This document shows, piece after piece, positions 6,672-12,814 of a DNA stretch of 12,814 nucleotides. Every line of letters begins with the position of its first letter. Position 1 is the stretch's first letter. The notes beneath the pieces are model-generated. The model had not been told where the DNA came from. It did not search any database and worked only from the letters and a program-made list of their open reading frames with translations. Source of the stretch: an uncultured Verrucomicrobiales bacterium (GTDB lineage Bacteria; Verrucomicrobiota; Verrucomicrobiia; Verrucomicrobiales; Akkermansiaceae); contig CALBVA010000029.1 of NCBI GenBank assembly GCA_937969125.1, positions 1-12,814 of the forward strand, in the 5' to 3' direction. The position numbers and the translations under genes are program-made.

Positions 6672-7826
6672 ATGAAAACGATCCCAACAATCCTCGCTGC
6701 CGCCACCGTGGCCGCCCCTCTCGCTCACGCCGAGCGCGCTTCCACCTTCGCCGAGCGTGTCGCCGCTCGTAGCCAGGCCATCGATGACTCCTTCACTGGG
6801 AATCAAAAGCGCTCCTTCGTTGATCGCTTCAGCTTCGGTTCCTACGGCGAGTTCCACTACAACACCGGCGAGTCCAGCCTCAATGAGGAATTCGACATCC
6901 ACCGCCTCATTCTTTTCACCGCGTTCGAATTCACCGATAAGGTCCGCTTCATCTCCGAACTTGAGGTCGAGCACCTCTATCGCAATCGCGATGGCAACGA
7001 GATCGAGTATGAGCTCGAGCAAGCCTTCTTCGAATTCGACCTCGCCAATGACTACCGCATCACCGCTGGTGCTTTCCTCATGCCCGTCGGCGTGATCAAT
7101 GAGATCCACGAGCCCACCACTTTCTACGGCGTCGAGCGTAACAGCATCGAGAGCCAGATCATCCCTTCCACTTGGACCGAGTTCGGTATCGGAATTAACA
7201 AAAAATACGACAACGGACTCTCTTGGGACGTCTACGCCCATCGCGGCCTCCGTCTTGATAATGGCGACTTCAGTGATCGTGGCGAAGGCCCCCGTATCCG
7301 CAGTGGACGTCAGAAAGCCGGCACTTACGAAGACCTCTTCACCGCCGGAACTGCTCGGATCAAATACACCGGCATCGAAGGTCTCGAAGTCGCGGCCAGC
7401 GTCACCTATCAGAACGACATCTCCGAAGCCGATGAGGACAACTCAGCCATCCTCACCTCCGCCCACTTCCTTTATAACAATGGCGGCTTCGGACTCCGCG
7501 GCCTCTTCGCCCACTGGTCCATCGACGGCGACAAAGTTGACGGCGCGGGCAACTCCACCGGTGAATCCATCGCCAACCAATACGGCGGATACCTCGAGCC
7601 TTCCTACACTTGGAAGTTTAACAATGGCACCGCATTTGGCGTCTTCGCCCGCGTCCTTCACTACGAGAATGGTCGCGAGCCCGATGGCCTCACCGAGTAT
7701 GCCACCGGCATTAACTTCTGGGCCACCGAGAACATCGTCTTCAAGGCCGACTACATCCACGAAGATCGCCGCAGCGGCAAGGGCGACCGCGACCGCGTAA
7801 ACTTCGGTCTCGGATACTCCTTCTAA
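6672..7826 (+). CDS. Outer-membrane beta-barrel porin
   Basis: A 384-residue predicted outer-membrane porin. ATG 6672 begins a clear signal peptide (MKTIPTILAAATVAAPLAHA, cleavage after residue 20). A short polar, probably helical stretch (21-52) follows. The rest is alternating aromatic and polar strands typical of a barrel (for example SFGSYGEFHYN, FTDKVRFISELEVEHLY, AFFEFDLANDYRITAGAF), ending in FGLGYSF. The terminal phenylalanine is the usual barrel-assembly signal. The conserved-looking block EIHEPTTFYGVERN followed by IIPSTWTEFGIG suggests a non-specific or anion porin family rather than a TonB-dependent receptor. There is no TonB box, no plug domain, and the protein is far too short for such a receptor. 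The frame is open back to 6534, but the signal peptide fixes the start. It heads the plus-strand operon, 52 bases after the Fur-like dyad. Substrate is unknown. Confidence 0.85.
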   Translation: MKTIPTILAAATVAAPLAHAERASTFAERVAARSQAIDDSFTGNQKRSFVDRFSFGSYGEFHYNTGESSLNEEFDIHRLILFTAFEFTDKVRFISELEVEHLYRNRDGNEIEYELEQAFFEFDLANDYRITAGAFLMPVGVINEIHEPTTFYGVERNSIESQIIPSTWTEFGIGINKKYDNGLSWDVYAHRGLRLDNGDFSDRGEGPRIRSGRQKAGTYEDLFTAGTARIKYTGIEGLEVAASVTYQNDISEADEDNSAILTSAHFLYNNGGFGLRGLFAHWSIDGDKVDGAGNSTGESIANQYGGYLEPSYTWKFNNGTAFGVFARVLHYENGREPDGLTEYATGINFWATENIVFKADYIHEDRRSGKGDRDRVNFGLGYSF

Positions 7827-7855
7827 GAACAAAAAATCCCCAAGCCAGCACTCGA

Positions 7856-8413
7856 ATGACGACTTACTTTCCATCATCGCCAAGGATTGTCTTTTTCAAT
7901 CGCCATTCGTCGTGCTGGCTTCTCTCCCTCATCTTCCTCCTCATCGCTGGCCCCGCCGCCGCCGAGGATAAGATCTACCAAAAACCTTCCTCCTTCATCA
8001 CCTCCGCCTTCTCTGGCAAACTCCCCCCGACCTCCGTTCTCAAGCTCGACTCCGCCACCAAAAGCCGAGTTAAAAAAATCCTCGGGCACAGCTACAAGTC
8101 CTCCCGCATTCGCTACTGGAACCAAGGTGCCCGCACCGTTTACATCCTCGAGGAGATCGGCAAGACCAAACCCATCACCACCGGCTTCATCGTCGAAAAC
8201 GGCATCCTTAAAAAGATGAATGTCCTCATCTACCGCGAAAGCCACGGCTGGGAAGTCAGCAAAAAATTCTTCTCCCGCCAACTCGCCGGAGCCCGCCTGA
8301 ATTCCGCCACCCGCCTCTCCAAGACCCCGCGTAACATCGCCGGAGCCACCCTCTCCGTCCGCGCCCTCACCAAGCTCTCCCGCCTCGCTCTCTACCTCGA
8401 CACCGTCCGCTAA
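7856..8413 (+). CDS. Secreted FMN-binding-domain protein, probable ApbE flavinylation target
   Basis: A 185-residue exported protein with an FMN_bind-type domain. The N-terminus has a long polar lead, a hydrophobic segment (WLLSLIFLLIAGPAAA) and a likely cleavage site after A36. The mature part carries the family pattern YRESHGWEVSKKFFSRQLAGA (126-146), then the flavinylation-type motif N-I-A-G-A-T-L-S (160-167), and a closing helix VRALTKLSRLALYL. In this family ApbE attaches FMN through a phosphoester bond to the threonine of an SGAT-like motif, here T165. The usual Asp and Ser before GAT are replaced by Asn and Ala, so the site is a variant. The adjacent PepSY-type membrane protein and ApbE gene strongly support the assignment. 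It probably acts in the periplasm as a one-electron carrier or reductase. It starts 29 bases after the porin stop. The single cysteine (C20) lies before the hydrophobic stretch, so it is not a lipoprotein. Confidence 0.83.
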   Translation: MTTYFPSSPRIVFFNRHSSCWLLSLIFLLIAGPAAAEDKIYQKPSSFITSAFSGKLPPTSVLKLDSATKSRVKKILGHSYKSSRIRYWNQGARTVYILEEIGKTKPITTGFIVENGILKKMNVLIYRESHGWEVSKKFFSRQLAGARLNSATRLSKTPRNIAGATLSVRALTKLSRLALYLDTVR

Positions 8414-8432
8414 AAACAGCAGACTCCCGTCG

Positions 8433-9197
8433 ATGGCACTCTCCCCGTCCACACGCCGCCGCTGGGTTCGCCAGAGTCACCGCTGGCTCGGCCTCATCGT
8501 TCTCCTCCCCCTCATCGTCGCCTCCATCACCGGCGTCCTTTTGAATCATGCCGATGACTTCGGCCTTCGCGAAAAAACCGTCACTTCCTCCTGGGTCCAG
8601 TCCCGCTACGGCATGACCCTCGAAGGCCAACCCACCGCCTTCGGCATGGATGGCAAGGCCCTCGCCGCACACTGGGACGGCCAAATTTTTTTCCAAAACA
8701 CCTCTGCCGCTTCCGAGCTGCCCCTCGCCGGCGCTGTCCCCCTGCGTGACGGCCTCGCCATCGCCACTCCCGCCGCCGTTTATTACTACGGGCTCGATGG
8801 CGAACTCATCGAAACTCTCGACGAACTCACCCTGCCCACCGGGCCCATCCTCCGCGCTGGTCGCAATGAGGACCTCGCCCTCGTCCTCGAAACCGCCGAA
8901 GGCCTCCATCTCTCCGATAGCGAACTCATCTCCTTCTCCCCACTGGACCCACTGAAATCCTCCAATGACATCCAGTGGTCCACCAAGGAAGTCCCGTCTG
9001 AAAACGACCTCGCCCAGTGGAAAAAAAGCTTCTTTGGCGATGGCATCCCGCTCGACCGCGTCCTGCTCGACCTCCACTCCGGCAAGCTCTTCGGCCCCGT
9101 CGGCAAGTGGATCTGGGACATCCTCGTCATCGGCATCCTCATCCTATCCATCACCGGCTTCCTTCTCTTCCTCAAACACCGAAAGCGGAAGTCATGA
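8433..9197 (+). CDS. PepSY-type two-helix membrane protein, probable heme-bearing electron conduit
   Basis: A 254-residue inner-membrane protein of the PepSY-associated TM-helix type. TM1 (about 18-38) follows RQSHRWLG, the hallmark N-terminal motif of this family. TM2 (about 226-247) follows LDLHSGKLFGPVGKW and is followed by a basic tail HRKRKS. The positive-inside rule puts both ends in the cytoplasm and the 185-residue middle domain in the periplasm. Histidines sit at both ends of both helices: H16 and H249 on the cytoplasmic side, H39 and H215 on the periplasmic side. That would suit two stacked b-type hemes, as in siderophore reductases of the FoxB kind, which have more helices. The likely role is to move electrons from the cytoplasm or quinone pool to the neighbouring flavinylated protein. 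The periplasmic domain has YYYGLDGE and similar strand-rich repeats. The stop overlaps the ApbE start (ATGA). Confidence 0.8.
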   Translation: MALSPSTRRRWVRQSHRWLGLIVLLPLIVASITGVLLNHADDFGLREKTVTSSWVQSRYGMTLEGQPTAFGMDGKALAAHWDGQIFFQNTSAASELPLAGAVPLRDGLAIATPAAVYYYGLDGELIETLDELTLPTGPILRAGRNEDLALVLETAEGLHLSDSELISFSPLDPLKSSNDIQWSTKEVPSENDLAQWKKSFFGDGIPLDRVLLDLHSGKLFGPVGKWIWDILVIGILILSITGFLLFLKHRKRKS

Positions 9198-10135
9198 AAC
9201 GCAGAACCGCTCTCAACATCCTCGGCAGTACGACGCTCCTCGGACTTCCCTCCTGTTCCCGGGATCCAAAACTCCACCGCTTCTCCGCTCACGCTTTCGG
9301 CACCGAGGTCGATTTCCAGTGCCACGGTATCGACGATACCACCTTCACCAATCTCTCCGCCAAAGCCACCGCCCGTCTTGTTGAGATCGAAAAACTCTTC
9401 AGCCTCTACCGCGAAGACTCCGCCATCTGCCAAATCAACCGCACTGGCCGACTCGAAAACGCCGCTCCGCTCTTCCTCCAGCTCCTCAAAACCTCCCTCG
9501 ACCTTGGCGAGCAAACTCAAGGCCTCTTCGACATCACCGTGCAGCCCCTCTGGACCTGGCGTACCGCTTGGAAAAACGCCAGCCTCAGCCAGCGCACCGT
9601 GCTCGAAAACACCACTTGGCAGAAAACCCTCGACCTCATCGACTTCCGAAAAATCACCATCGAGGACAGCACCGTTACCTTCCAAAAACCCGGCATGGCC
9701 ATCACCCTGAATGGCATCGTGCAAGGCTTCGCCACCGAACAAATCAAAAACCTCCTCACCAAAGCCGGAGTCAAAAACGCCCTCATCAACATCGGCGAAT
9801 TTGCCGCCCTCGGCACCGCCCCTTCCGGTGATAATTGGGAATTAGAAATCCGCTCCCGCAGCCAAAATCCCGTCCCCGCCCAGAGCCTCCCCTCCGGCCA
9901 AGCCCTCGCCGTCTCCTCCGGCTCCGGCCACACCTTCGACCCCGCAGGCCGCTACCATCACCTCTTCCACCCCGGAAAAGGCAGTAACCGCCCGCCTCAC
10001 AACACCATCATCGTCACTGGCCCCAGCGCCACCCAGGCCGATGCCCTCTCTACCGCCTACGCCGTCGCCTCTGAGTCCGAAGCTCAGGCTTTGACGAACC
10101 GCTTCTCCCGGTTCAAATTTCAGACCTACTCCTAA
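9194..10135 (+). CDS. apbE: FAD:protein FMN transferase (ApbE family), lipoprotein
   Basis: A 313-residue ApbE-type flavin transferase, which uses FAD and Mg2+ to attach FMN to a threonine or serine of exported proteins. The N-terminus MKRRTALNILGSTTLLGLPS then C21 combines a twin-arginine-like pair with a lipobox (LPSC), so the enzyme is probably anchored in the periplasm. Family blocks: AFGTEVDF (34-41), EKLFSLYREDSAICQINR (66-83), FDITVQPLW (112-120), ITLNGIVQGFATEQI (170-184), INIGEFAALG (198-207), SSGSGHTFDPAGRYHHLFHP (241-260) and QADALSTA (281-288). The LNGI-x-QG form, rather than GGIAKG, and the HHLF block resemble the periplasmic NosX-like branch. HP replaces the usual DP of that block, a departure worth noting. 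Its natural target is most likely the FMN-binding protein two genes upstream. ATG 9194 overlaps the previous stop by four bases. Confidence 0.9.
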   Translation: MKRRTALNILGSTTLLGLPSCSRDPKLHRFSAHAFGTEVDFQCHGIDDTTFTNLSAKATARLVEIEKLFSLYREDSAICQINRTGRLENAAPLFLQLLKTSLDLGEQTQGLFDITVQPLWTWRTAWKNASLSQRTVLENTTWQKTLDLIDFRKITIEDSTVTFQKPGMAITLNGIVQGFATEQIKNLLTKAGVKNALINIGEFAALGTAPSGDNWELEIRSRSQNPVPAQSLPSGQALAVSSGSGHTFDPAGRYHHLFHPGKGSNRPPHNTIIVTGPSATQADALSTAYAVASESEAQALTNRFSRFKFQTYS

Positions 10136-10137
10136 GC

Positions 10138-10713
10138 ATGGATTTCTCTCTACAAGACCTCTTTCACAAAGGCGGCAGCTTCATGTGGCCCCTCCTCATC
10201 CTTTCCATCATCACCGTCGTGATCGTCCTGGAGCGGATCATCTTCTACGCCATGCGGCGCTACCGCGTCTCCCGGGCCATTGCCGATCCCCACCGTGAAC
10301 CCGGAAATAATCCTCTCCTCACCGTTAGCCGTGCCTTCACCAACGCCACCACCGATGGCGAGGAACACAGCCTCAATGTCACCGAGCGCGAGGCCTCCCG
10401 CGTCATCCGCAGTCACGAACGCGGCCTCCGCACCCTCGCCCTCATCGCGGCAATCTCACCTCTCATCGGGCTCCTCGGCACCGTCTGGGGAATGGTCGTA
10501 GCCTTCTCAAAGATCGCCAAACTCGGCGCCACCGTCACTCCCGGAGACTTTGCCGATGGCATCTGGACCGGTCTCCTCACCACCGTCGCCGGCCTGCTCG
10601 TCGCCATCCCTGCCATGGCCATGGCGAAGATCTTCGAAGCCCGCGTCGATCAACTCGTTCACGACCTGAACGAAGTCACCTCTCACCTCCGCGAGCGATA
10701 TTTCTCAAAGTAA
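10138..10713 (+). CDS. exbB: ExbB-type proton channel subunit (MotA/TolQ/ExbB)
   Basis: A 191-residue inner-membrane protein of the MotA/TolQ/ExbB family. It forms the proton-driven motor that energises TonB together with ExbD. Three transmembrane helices are visible: about 16-38, about 99-123 and about 142-166. The second contains the family signature SPLIGLLGTVWGMVVAF (107-123). The third (GIWTGLLTTVAGLLVAIPAMA) also follows the family closely, with the conserved T-T-V-A-G-L and A-I-P. The large loop between helices 1 and 2 is cytoplasmic. ATG 10138 lies two bases after the ApbE stop, with no Shine-Dalgarno sequence. A TolQ assignment is possible by family, but the TonB-like gene two positions downstream and the absence of tolA, tolB or pal favour ExbB. 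Confidence 0.92.
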   Translation: MDFSLQDLFHKGGSFMWPLLILSIITVVIVLERIIFYAMRRYRVSRAIADPHREPGNNPLLTVSRAFTNATTDGEEHSLNVTEREASRVIRSHERGLRTLALIAAISPLIGLLGTVWGMVVAFSKIAKLGATVTPGDFADGIWTGLLTTVAGLLVAIPAMAMAKIFEARVDQLVHDLNEVTSHLRERYFSK

Positions 10714-10720
10714 GCCCGCC

Positions 10721-11134
10721 ATGCTCATCACCAGAAAACGCCGCATTGATGCCGGGATCGATATGACCCCGCTCATCGACGTCGTTTTCCAGCTCCTCAT
10801 CTTCCTCATGGTGAGCAGCCAATTCATTAAACCCGACCAACGCGTTGAGCTCCCCACCGGCCCCATCGAGTCCGCGGTTGTCGACCAAGAAGATCCCGTT
10901 CTCACCCTCGTGATCGATTCAGAGAACCAGCTCTTTCTGGAAGGAGTCGAGACCTCTGAAGAACAACTTGGCAACCGCCTGCGTGATGCCATCAAGCACA
11001 CCGACATCACGACCCTGGCCATTCGCAGTGATGAGTCCGCCAGCGTCGGAACCTTTCTCCCCGTGATCGAAATCGCCCGCGAGGCCGGTATGCTGAATAT
11101 CGCCTACGACAAGAAGCATGAGCCTAAGGACTAG
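10721..11134 (+). CDS. exbD: ExbD/TolR-type motor subunit
   Basis: A 137-residue single-pass protein of the ExbD/TolR family. The short basic N-terminus (MLITRKRRIDAGIDMTPLID) leads into one membrane helix, about 19-35, and a periplasmic domain follows (about 36-137). D20 in MTPLIDVVFQLLIFLMVSS is the conserved membrane aspartate that carries protons in this family. The periplasmic part contains the expected pattern up to TLAIRSDESASVGTFLPVIEIAREAG. The gene starts seven bases after exbB, and its 3' end overlaps the TonB gene by 17 bases in another frame, so the three are expected to be made together. Confidence 0.93.
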   Translation: MLITRKRRIDAGIDMTPLIDVVFQLLIFLMVSSQFIKPDQRVELPTGPIESAVVDQEDPVLTLVIDSENQLFLEGVETSEEQLGNRLRDAIKHTDITTLAIRSDESASVGTFLPVIEIAREAGMLNIAYDKKHEPKD

Positions 11135-11924
11135 CCAACCGATCATCTGGGGCAGCGTCGCCCTGCTCACCGCCGGGCTTTACGCTGGAGCGATGACGTG
11201 GGTGAAATTCTCCATCGAGATCCCCGCGCCACCTCCCGAAAAGCCGATCCGCATCGACCTCGGCATTTTACAAGCCGCACCTCCCGCGTTGGAAACAGAG
11301 GGTGAACCTGAGCCCGCTGCAGAACCGGAATTGGAGCCTGTTGTCGAACCCGAACCAGAGCCAATCCCCGAGCCTGAACCGCCCGCTCCTGCACCGCCAC
11401 CCCCACCTCCGAAGGCTGATCCCCCGCCGCCCCCGAAGCCGAAAATCGATCCCGCCATTGTTAAAAAACAGCGCGAAGAGAAAGCCGCCCGCGACCGCGA
11501 GAAAGCCCGCCAGCGCCAACTCGCCAAGGAGCGCGCTGCAAAAAAACGGCGCGCCGAAGCCGCCGCTAAAAAGATCCGCGACGCCGCAGCAGCAAAAAAA
11601 CGGGCAGCCGCTCGCAAGGCTGCTGCAAAGCGAGCCGCCGAAAAACGTATCTCAAAAAAACCCGTTGCGACCAGCCGCTCAAAACCCTCCTACCCGCGGT
11701 CCTCACGGCGTGCTGGTCACCAGGGAACCGTCTCGGTGCGCTTTACCGTCGGGACCAGTGGCCACGTCACCTCGGTTCGCGTCACGAAATCCTCCGGCCA
11801 CGCCGCACTGGACCGCGCCGCCCTCAGCGCAGTGAGAAAGTGGCGCTTCAAGCCCGCCCGCAATGGCCTCGGCAAACCCGTCCCCTATACCTATAGTCAA
11901 TCTATCCCCTTTCGTTTAAAATAA
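11118..11924 (+). CDS. tonB: TonB-family energy transducer with TolA-like helical spacer
   Basis: A 268-residue TonB-like protein linking the inner-membrane motor to outer-membrane receptors. Parts in order: an N-terminal membrane anchor (about 9-28); a Pro/Glu-rich stretch with EPEPEP and PPPPPP runs (36-114); a long Lys/Ala/Arg/Glu segment (115-181), probably one charged helix; and a C-terminal TonB domain (189-268). The latter shows the typical SYPRSSRRAGHQGTVSVRFT, the S-G-H-A-A-L-D-R-A-A-L core (226-236), V-R-K-W-R-F-K-P-A (239-247) and a final PFRLK. The KA-rich spacer is longer and more helical than in classical TonB and recalls TolA, but the C-terminal domain and the neighbouring genes support TonB. 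The start overlaps exbD by 17 bases. No TonB-dependent receptor is encoded in the window, so its client must lie elsewhere. Confidence 0.92.
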   Translation: MSLRTSQPIIWGSVALLTAGLYAGAMTWVKFSIEIPAPPPEKPIRIDLGILQAAPPALETEGEPEPAAEPELEPVVEPEPEPIPEPEPPAPAPPPPPPKADPPPPPKPKIDPAIVKKQREEKAARDREKARQRQLAKERAAKKRRAEAAAKKIRDAAAAKKRAAARKAAAKRAAEKRISKKPVATSRSKPSYPRSSRRAGHQGTVSVRFTVGTSGHVTSVRVTKSSGHAALDRAALSAVRKWRFKPARNGLGKPVPYTYSQSIPFRLK

Positions 11925-11936
11925 CCGTTCAAAATC

Positions 11937-12814
11937 ATGAGTAACTTAAAAGTTCACAACGCCATGTGGCCCGGCCTTGTCGGGAAAGAAGAAGGCACCG
12001 ACCACCCGCCCATCTCGCTTGAGCGCATGCTCGAGCTCACCGAAAACGCCGAAGCCCAAGGTCAGAAATACGACGGCGTCGATTACTTCCTCTACCTCCC
12101 CCACACCGATCCGGACTCCAGTGAAGATGACTTAAAGAAGATCGCCGACCTCATCGCCTCAAAGAATCTCAAGGTCGGCACCTTGGTCGCACCAGTTTGG
12201 GAGGGCACCGTTGGCGGCCCCTCCTACGGCTCTGAAAGCGACCGCACCAACTTCGTCCTCGCGGTCGAAAAGGCCTGCCGCGTCGCCAAAATTTTCAATG
12301 CCCACGGCGTCCGGGAATACGGAGCGATCCGGATCGACACCGCCGGCTCCGTCGAGGACTGGGCGAAGGACCCTGCTGCCAATACCACCCTCGCCGCTGA
12401 GACCATCCGCAAGGCCGCCGCCATCGCTGCGGACCATGGTGAGCGACTCGCGATCGAAGGAGAAATCTGCTGGGGCGGTATTCATTCCTGGAAGGACACC
12501 CTGGACCTCATGGAAGCCATCGGCCTTCCCCAGACGGTGGGCTTCCAGGCAGACCTCGCGCACACCTACCTCTACATGCTCGGCTACAATGCCCCCGAAC
12601 ACCGCCTCATCGCAGACGATCACAGTGACGAGGACTTCTGGTCTGCCTACGAAACGATGGTCGATAAACTCCGCCCCTGGACCATCGACTTCCACGTCGC
12701 CCAAAATGACGGCACCGTCCACGGCACCGGCGCGCACGATAAAACCGGCCGTCATTGCCCCGCCGATGACCCGAATGGCAAACTCGATATTGTCCGATGT
12801 TCCTCTTACTGGCT
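11937..12814 (+). CDS. Sugar phosphate isomerase/epimerase-like TIM barrel, C-terminus cut by window edge
   Basis: The first 292 residues of a protein resembling xylose-isomerase-like TIM-barrel sugar isomerases/epimerases (AP endonuclease 2 superfold). No signal peptide is present. Visible barrel elements include YDGVDYFLYLP near the start, KVGTLVAPVWEG, AHGVREYGAIRID, LAIEGEICWGG (a metal-ligand-type Glu at a strand end), VGFQADLAHTYLY (Asp and His) and WTIDFHVAQNDGTVHG followed by H-rich HDKTGRHCPADD. These acidic and histidine residues at successive strand ends are the expected divalent-metal site, but I cannot name the substrate. ATG 11937 lies 12 bases after the TonB stop with no terminator between, so the gene is probably co-transcribed with the TonB cluster, although its role appears unrelated. 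The frame is open to the right edge. Confidence 0.8.
   Translation, partial: MSNLKVHNAMWPGLVGKEEGTDHPPISLERMLELTENAEAQGQKYDGVDYFLYLPHTDPDSSEDDLKKIADLIASKNLKVGTLVAPVWEGTVGGPSYGSESDRTNFVLAVEKACRVAKIFNAHGVREYGAIRIDTAGSVEDWAKDPAANTTLAAETIRKAAAIAADHGERLAIEGEICWGGIHSWKDTLDLMEAIGLPQTVGFQADLAHTYLYMLGYNAPEHRLIADDHSDEDFWSAYETMVDKLRPWTIDFHVAQNDGTVHGTGAHDKTGRHCPADDPNGKLDIVRCSSYW

Noticed and set aside
9017..9193. N-terminal extension of apbE starting inside the PepSY gene.
   Set aside because: The Arg/Pro-rich extension is a shadow of the PepSY gene. The ATG at 9194 gives a proper lipoprotein signal and an ATGA overlap.
8786..9742. Long minus-strand frame (318 codons) across the PepSY and apbE genes, with a similar one at 8367-9077.
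   Set aside because: Products are Gly/Glu/Ala/Val-rich complements of C-rich coding sequence. The opposite-strand genes are well supported.
11302..11835. Alternative plus-strand frame inside tonB.
   Set aside because: A low-complexity Pro/Ser/Arg product generated by frame-shifting a Pro- and Lys/Ala-rich coding sequence.
1..12814. Search for CRISPR arrays, insertion-sequence ends, phage or defence islands and tRNA genes.
   Set aside because: No regular direct repeats, transposase motifs, tRNA-like cloverleaf or defence gene set was seen. The lone HNH protein has no restriction or mobility neighbours.

Overview
The window reads as ordinary chromosomal DNA of a Gram-negative bacterium: it encodes an outer-membrane beta-barrel protein, lipoboxes and a TonB system. 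It is GC-rich, with strongly C-biased third codon positions, and nearly all starts lack a recognisable Shine-Dalgarno sequence. I would guess Verrucomicrobiota (Verrucomicrobiales), but this is inference from style and no marker gene proves it. Genes are tightly packed and no gap exceeds 300 bases. I see no tRNA, rRNA, CRISPR array, insertion sequence or phage gene.

Left half (1-6480), all on the minus strand. Read in the direction of transcription (high to low coordinates) it holds an HNH endonuclease, a lipoprotein galactose mutarotase, a 66-residue orphan lipoprotein followed by a strong intrinsic terminator, an M29 aminopeptidase, and an SbcD/YhaO-type nuclease. The nuclease is followed one base later by its YhaN/SbcC-like ATPase partner, which runs off the left edge. 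Only the last two form an obvious functional pair.

A divergent control region (6481-6671) separates the two halves. It contains two abutting DNA palindromes. One is a perfect 7-1-7 inverted repeat (TGAGACT-G-AGTCTCA) with the architecture of a Fur box.

Right half (6672-12814), all on the plus strand, is a compact probable operon: outer-membrane porin; secreted FMN-binding-domain protein with a flavinylation-type GAT(L)S motif; two-helix PepSY-type membrane protein with four well-placed histidines; ApbE flavin transferase with a lipoprotein signal; ExbB; ExbD; TonB. A sugar isomerase/epimerase-like TIM-barrel gene follows, cut by the right edge. Gaps are 2 to 30 bases, and two junctions overlap (4 and 17 bases).

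The most coherent reading is an envelope redox and uptake system. The PepSY-type protein would pass electrons across the inner membrane through hemes to a covalently flavinylated periplasmic domain made by the adjacent ApbE, which would reduce a metal chelate. TonB-ExbBD would energise an outer-membrane receptor encoded elsewhere, and the porin would supply a passive route. The Fur-like palindrome upstream suggests iron control. Function is inferred from families, motifs and order, not demonstrated.
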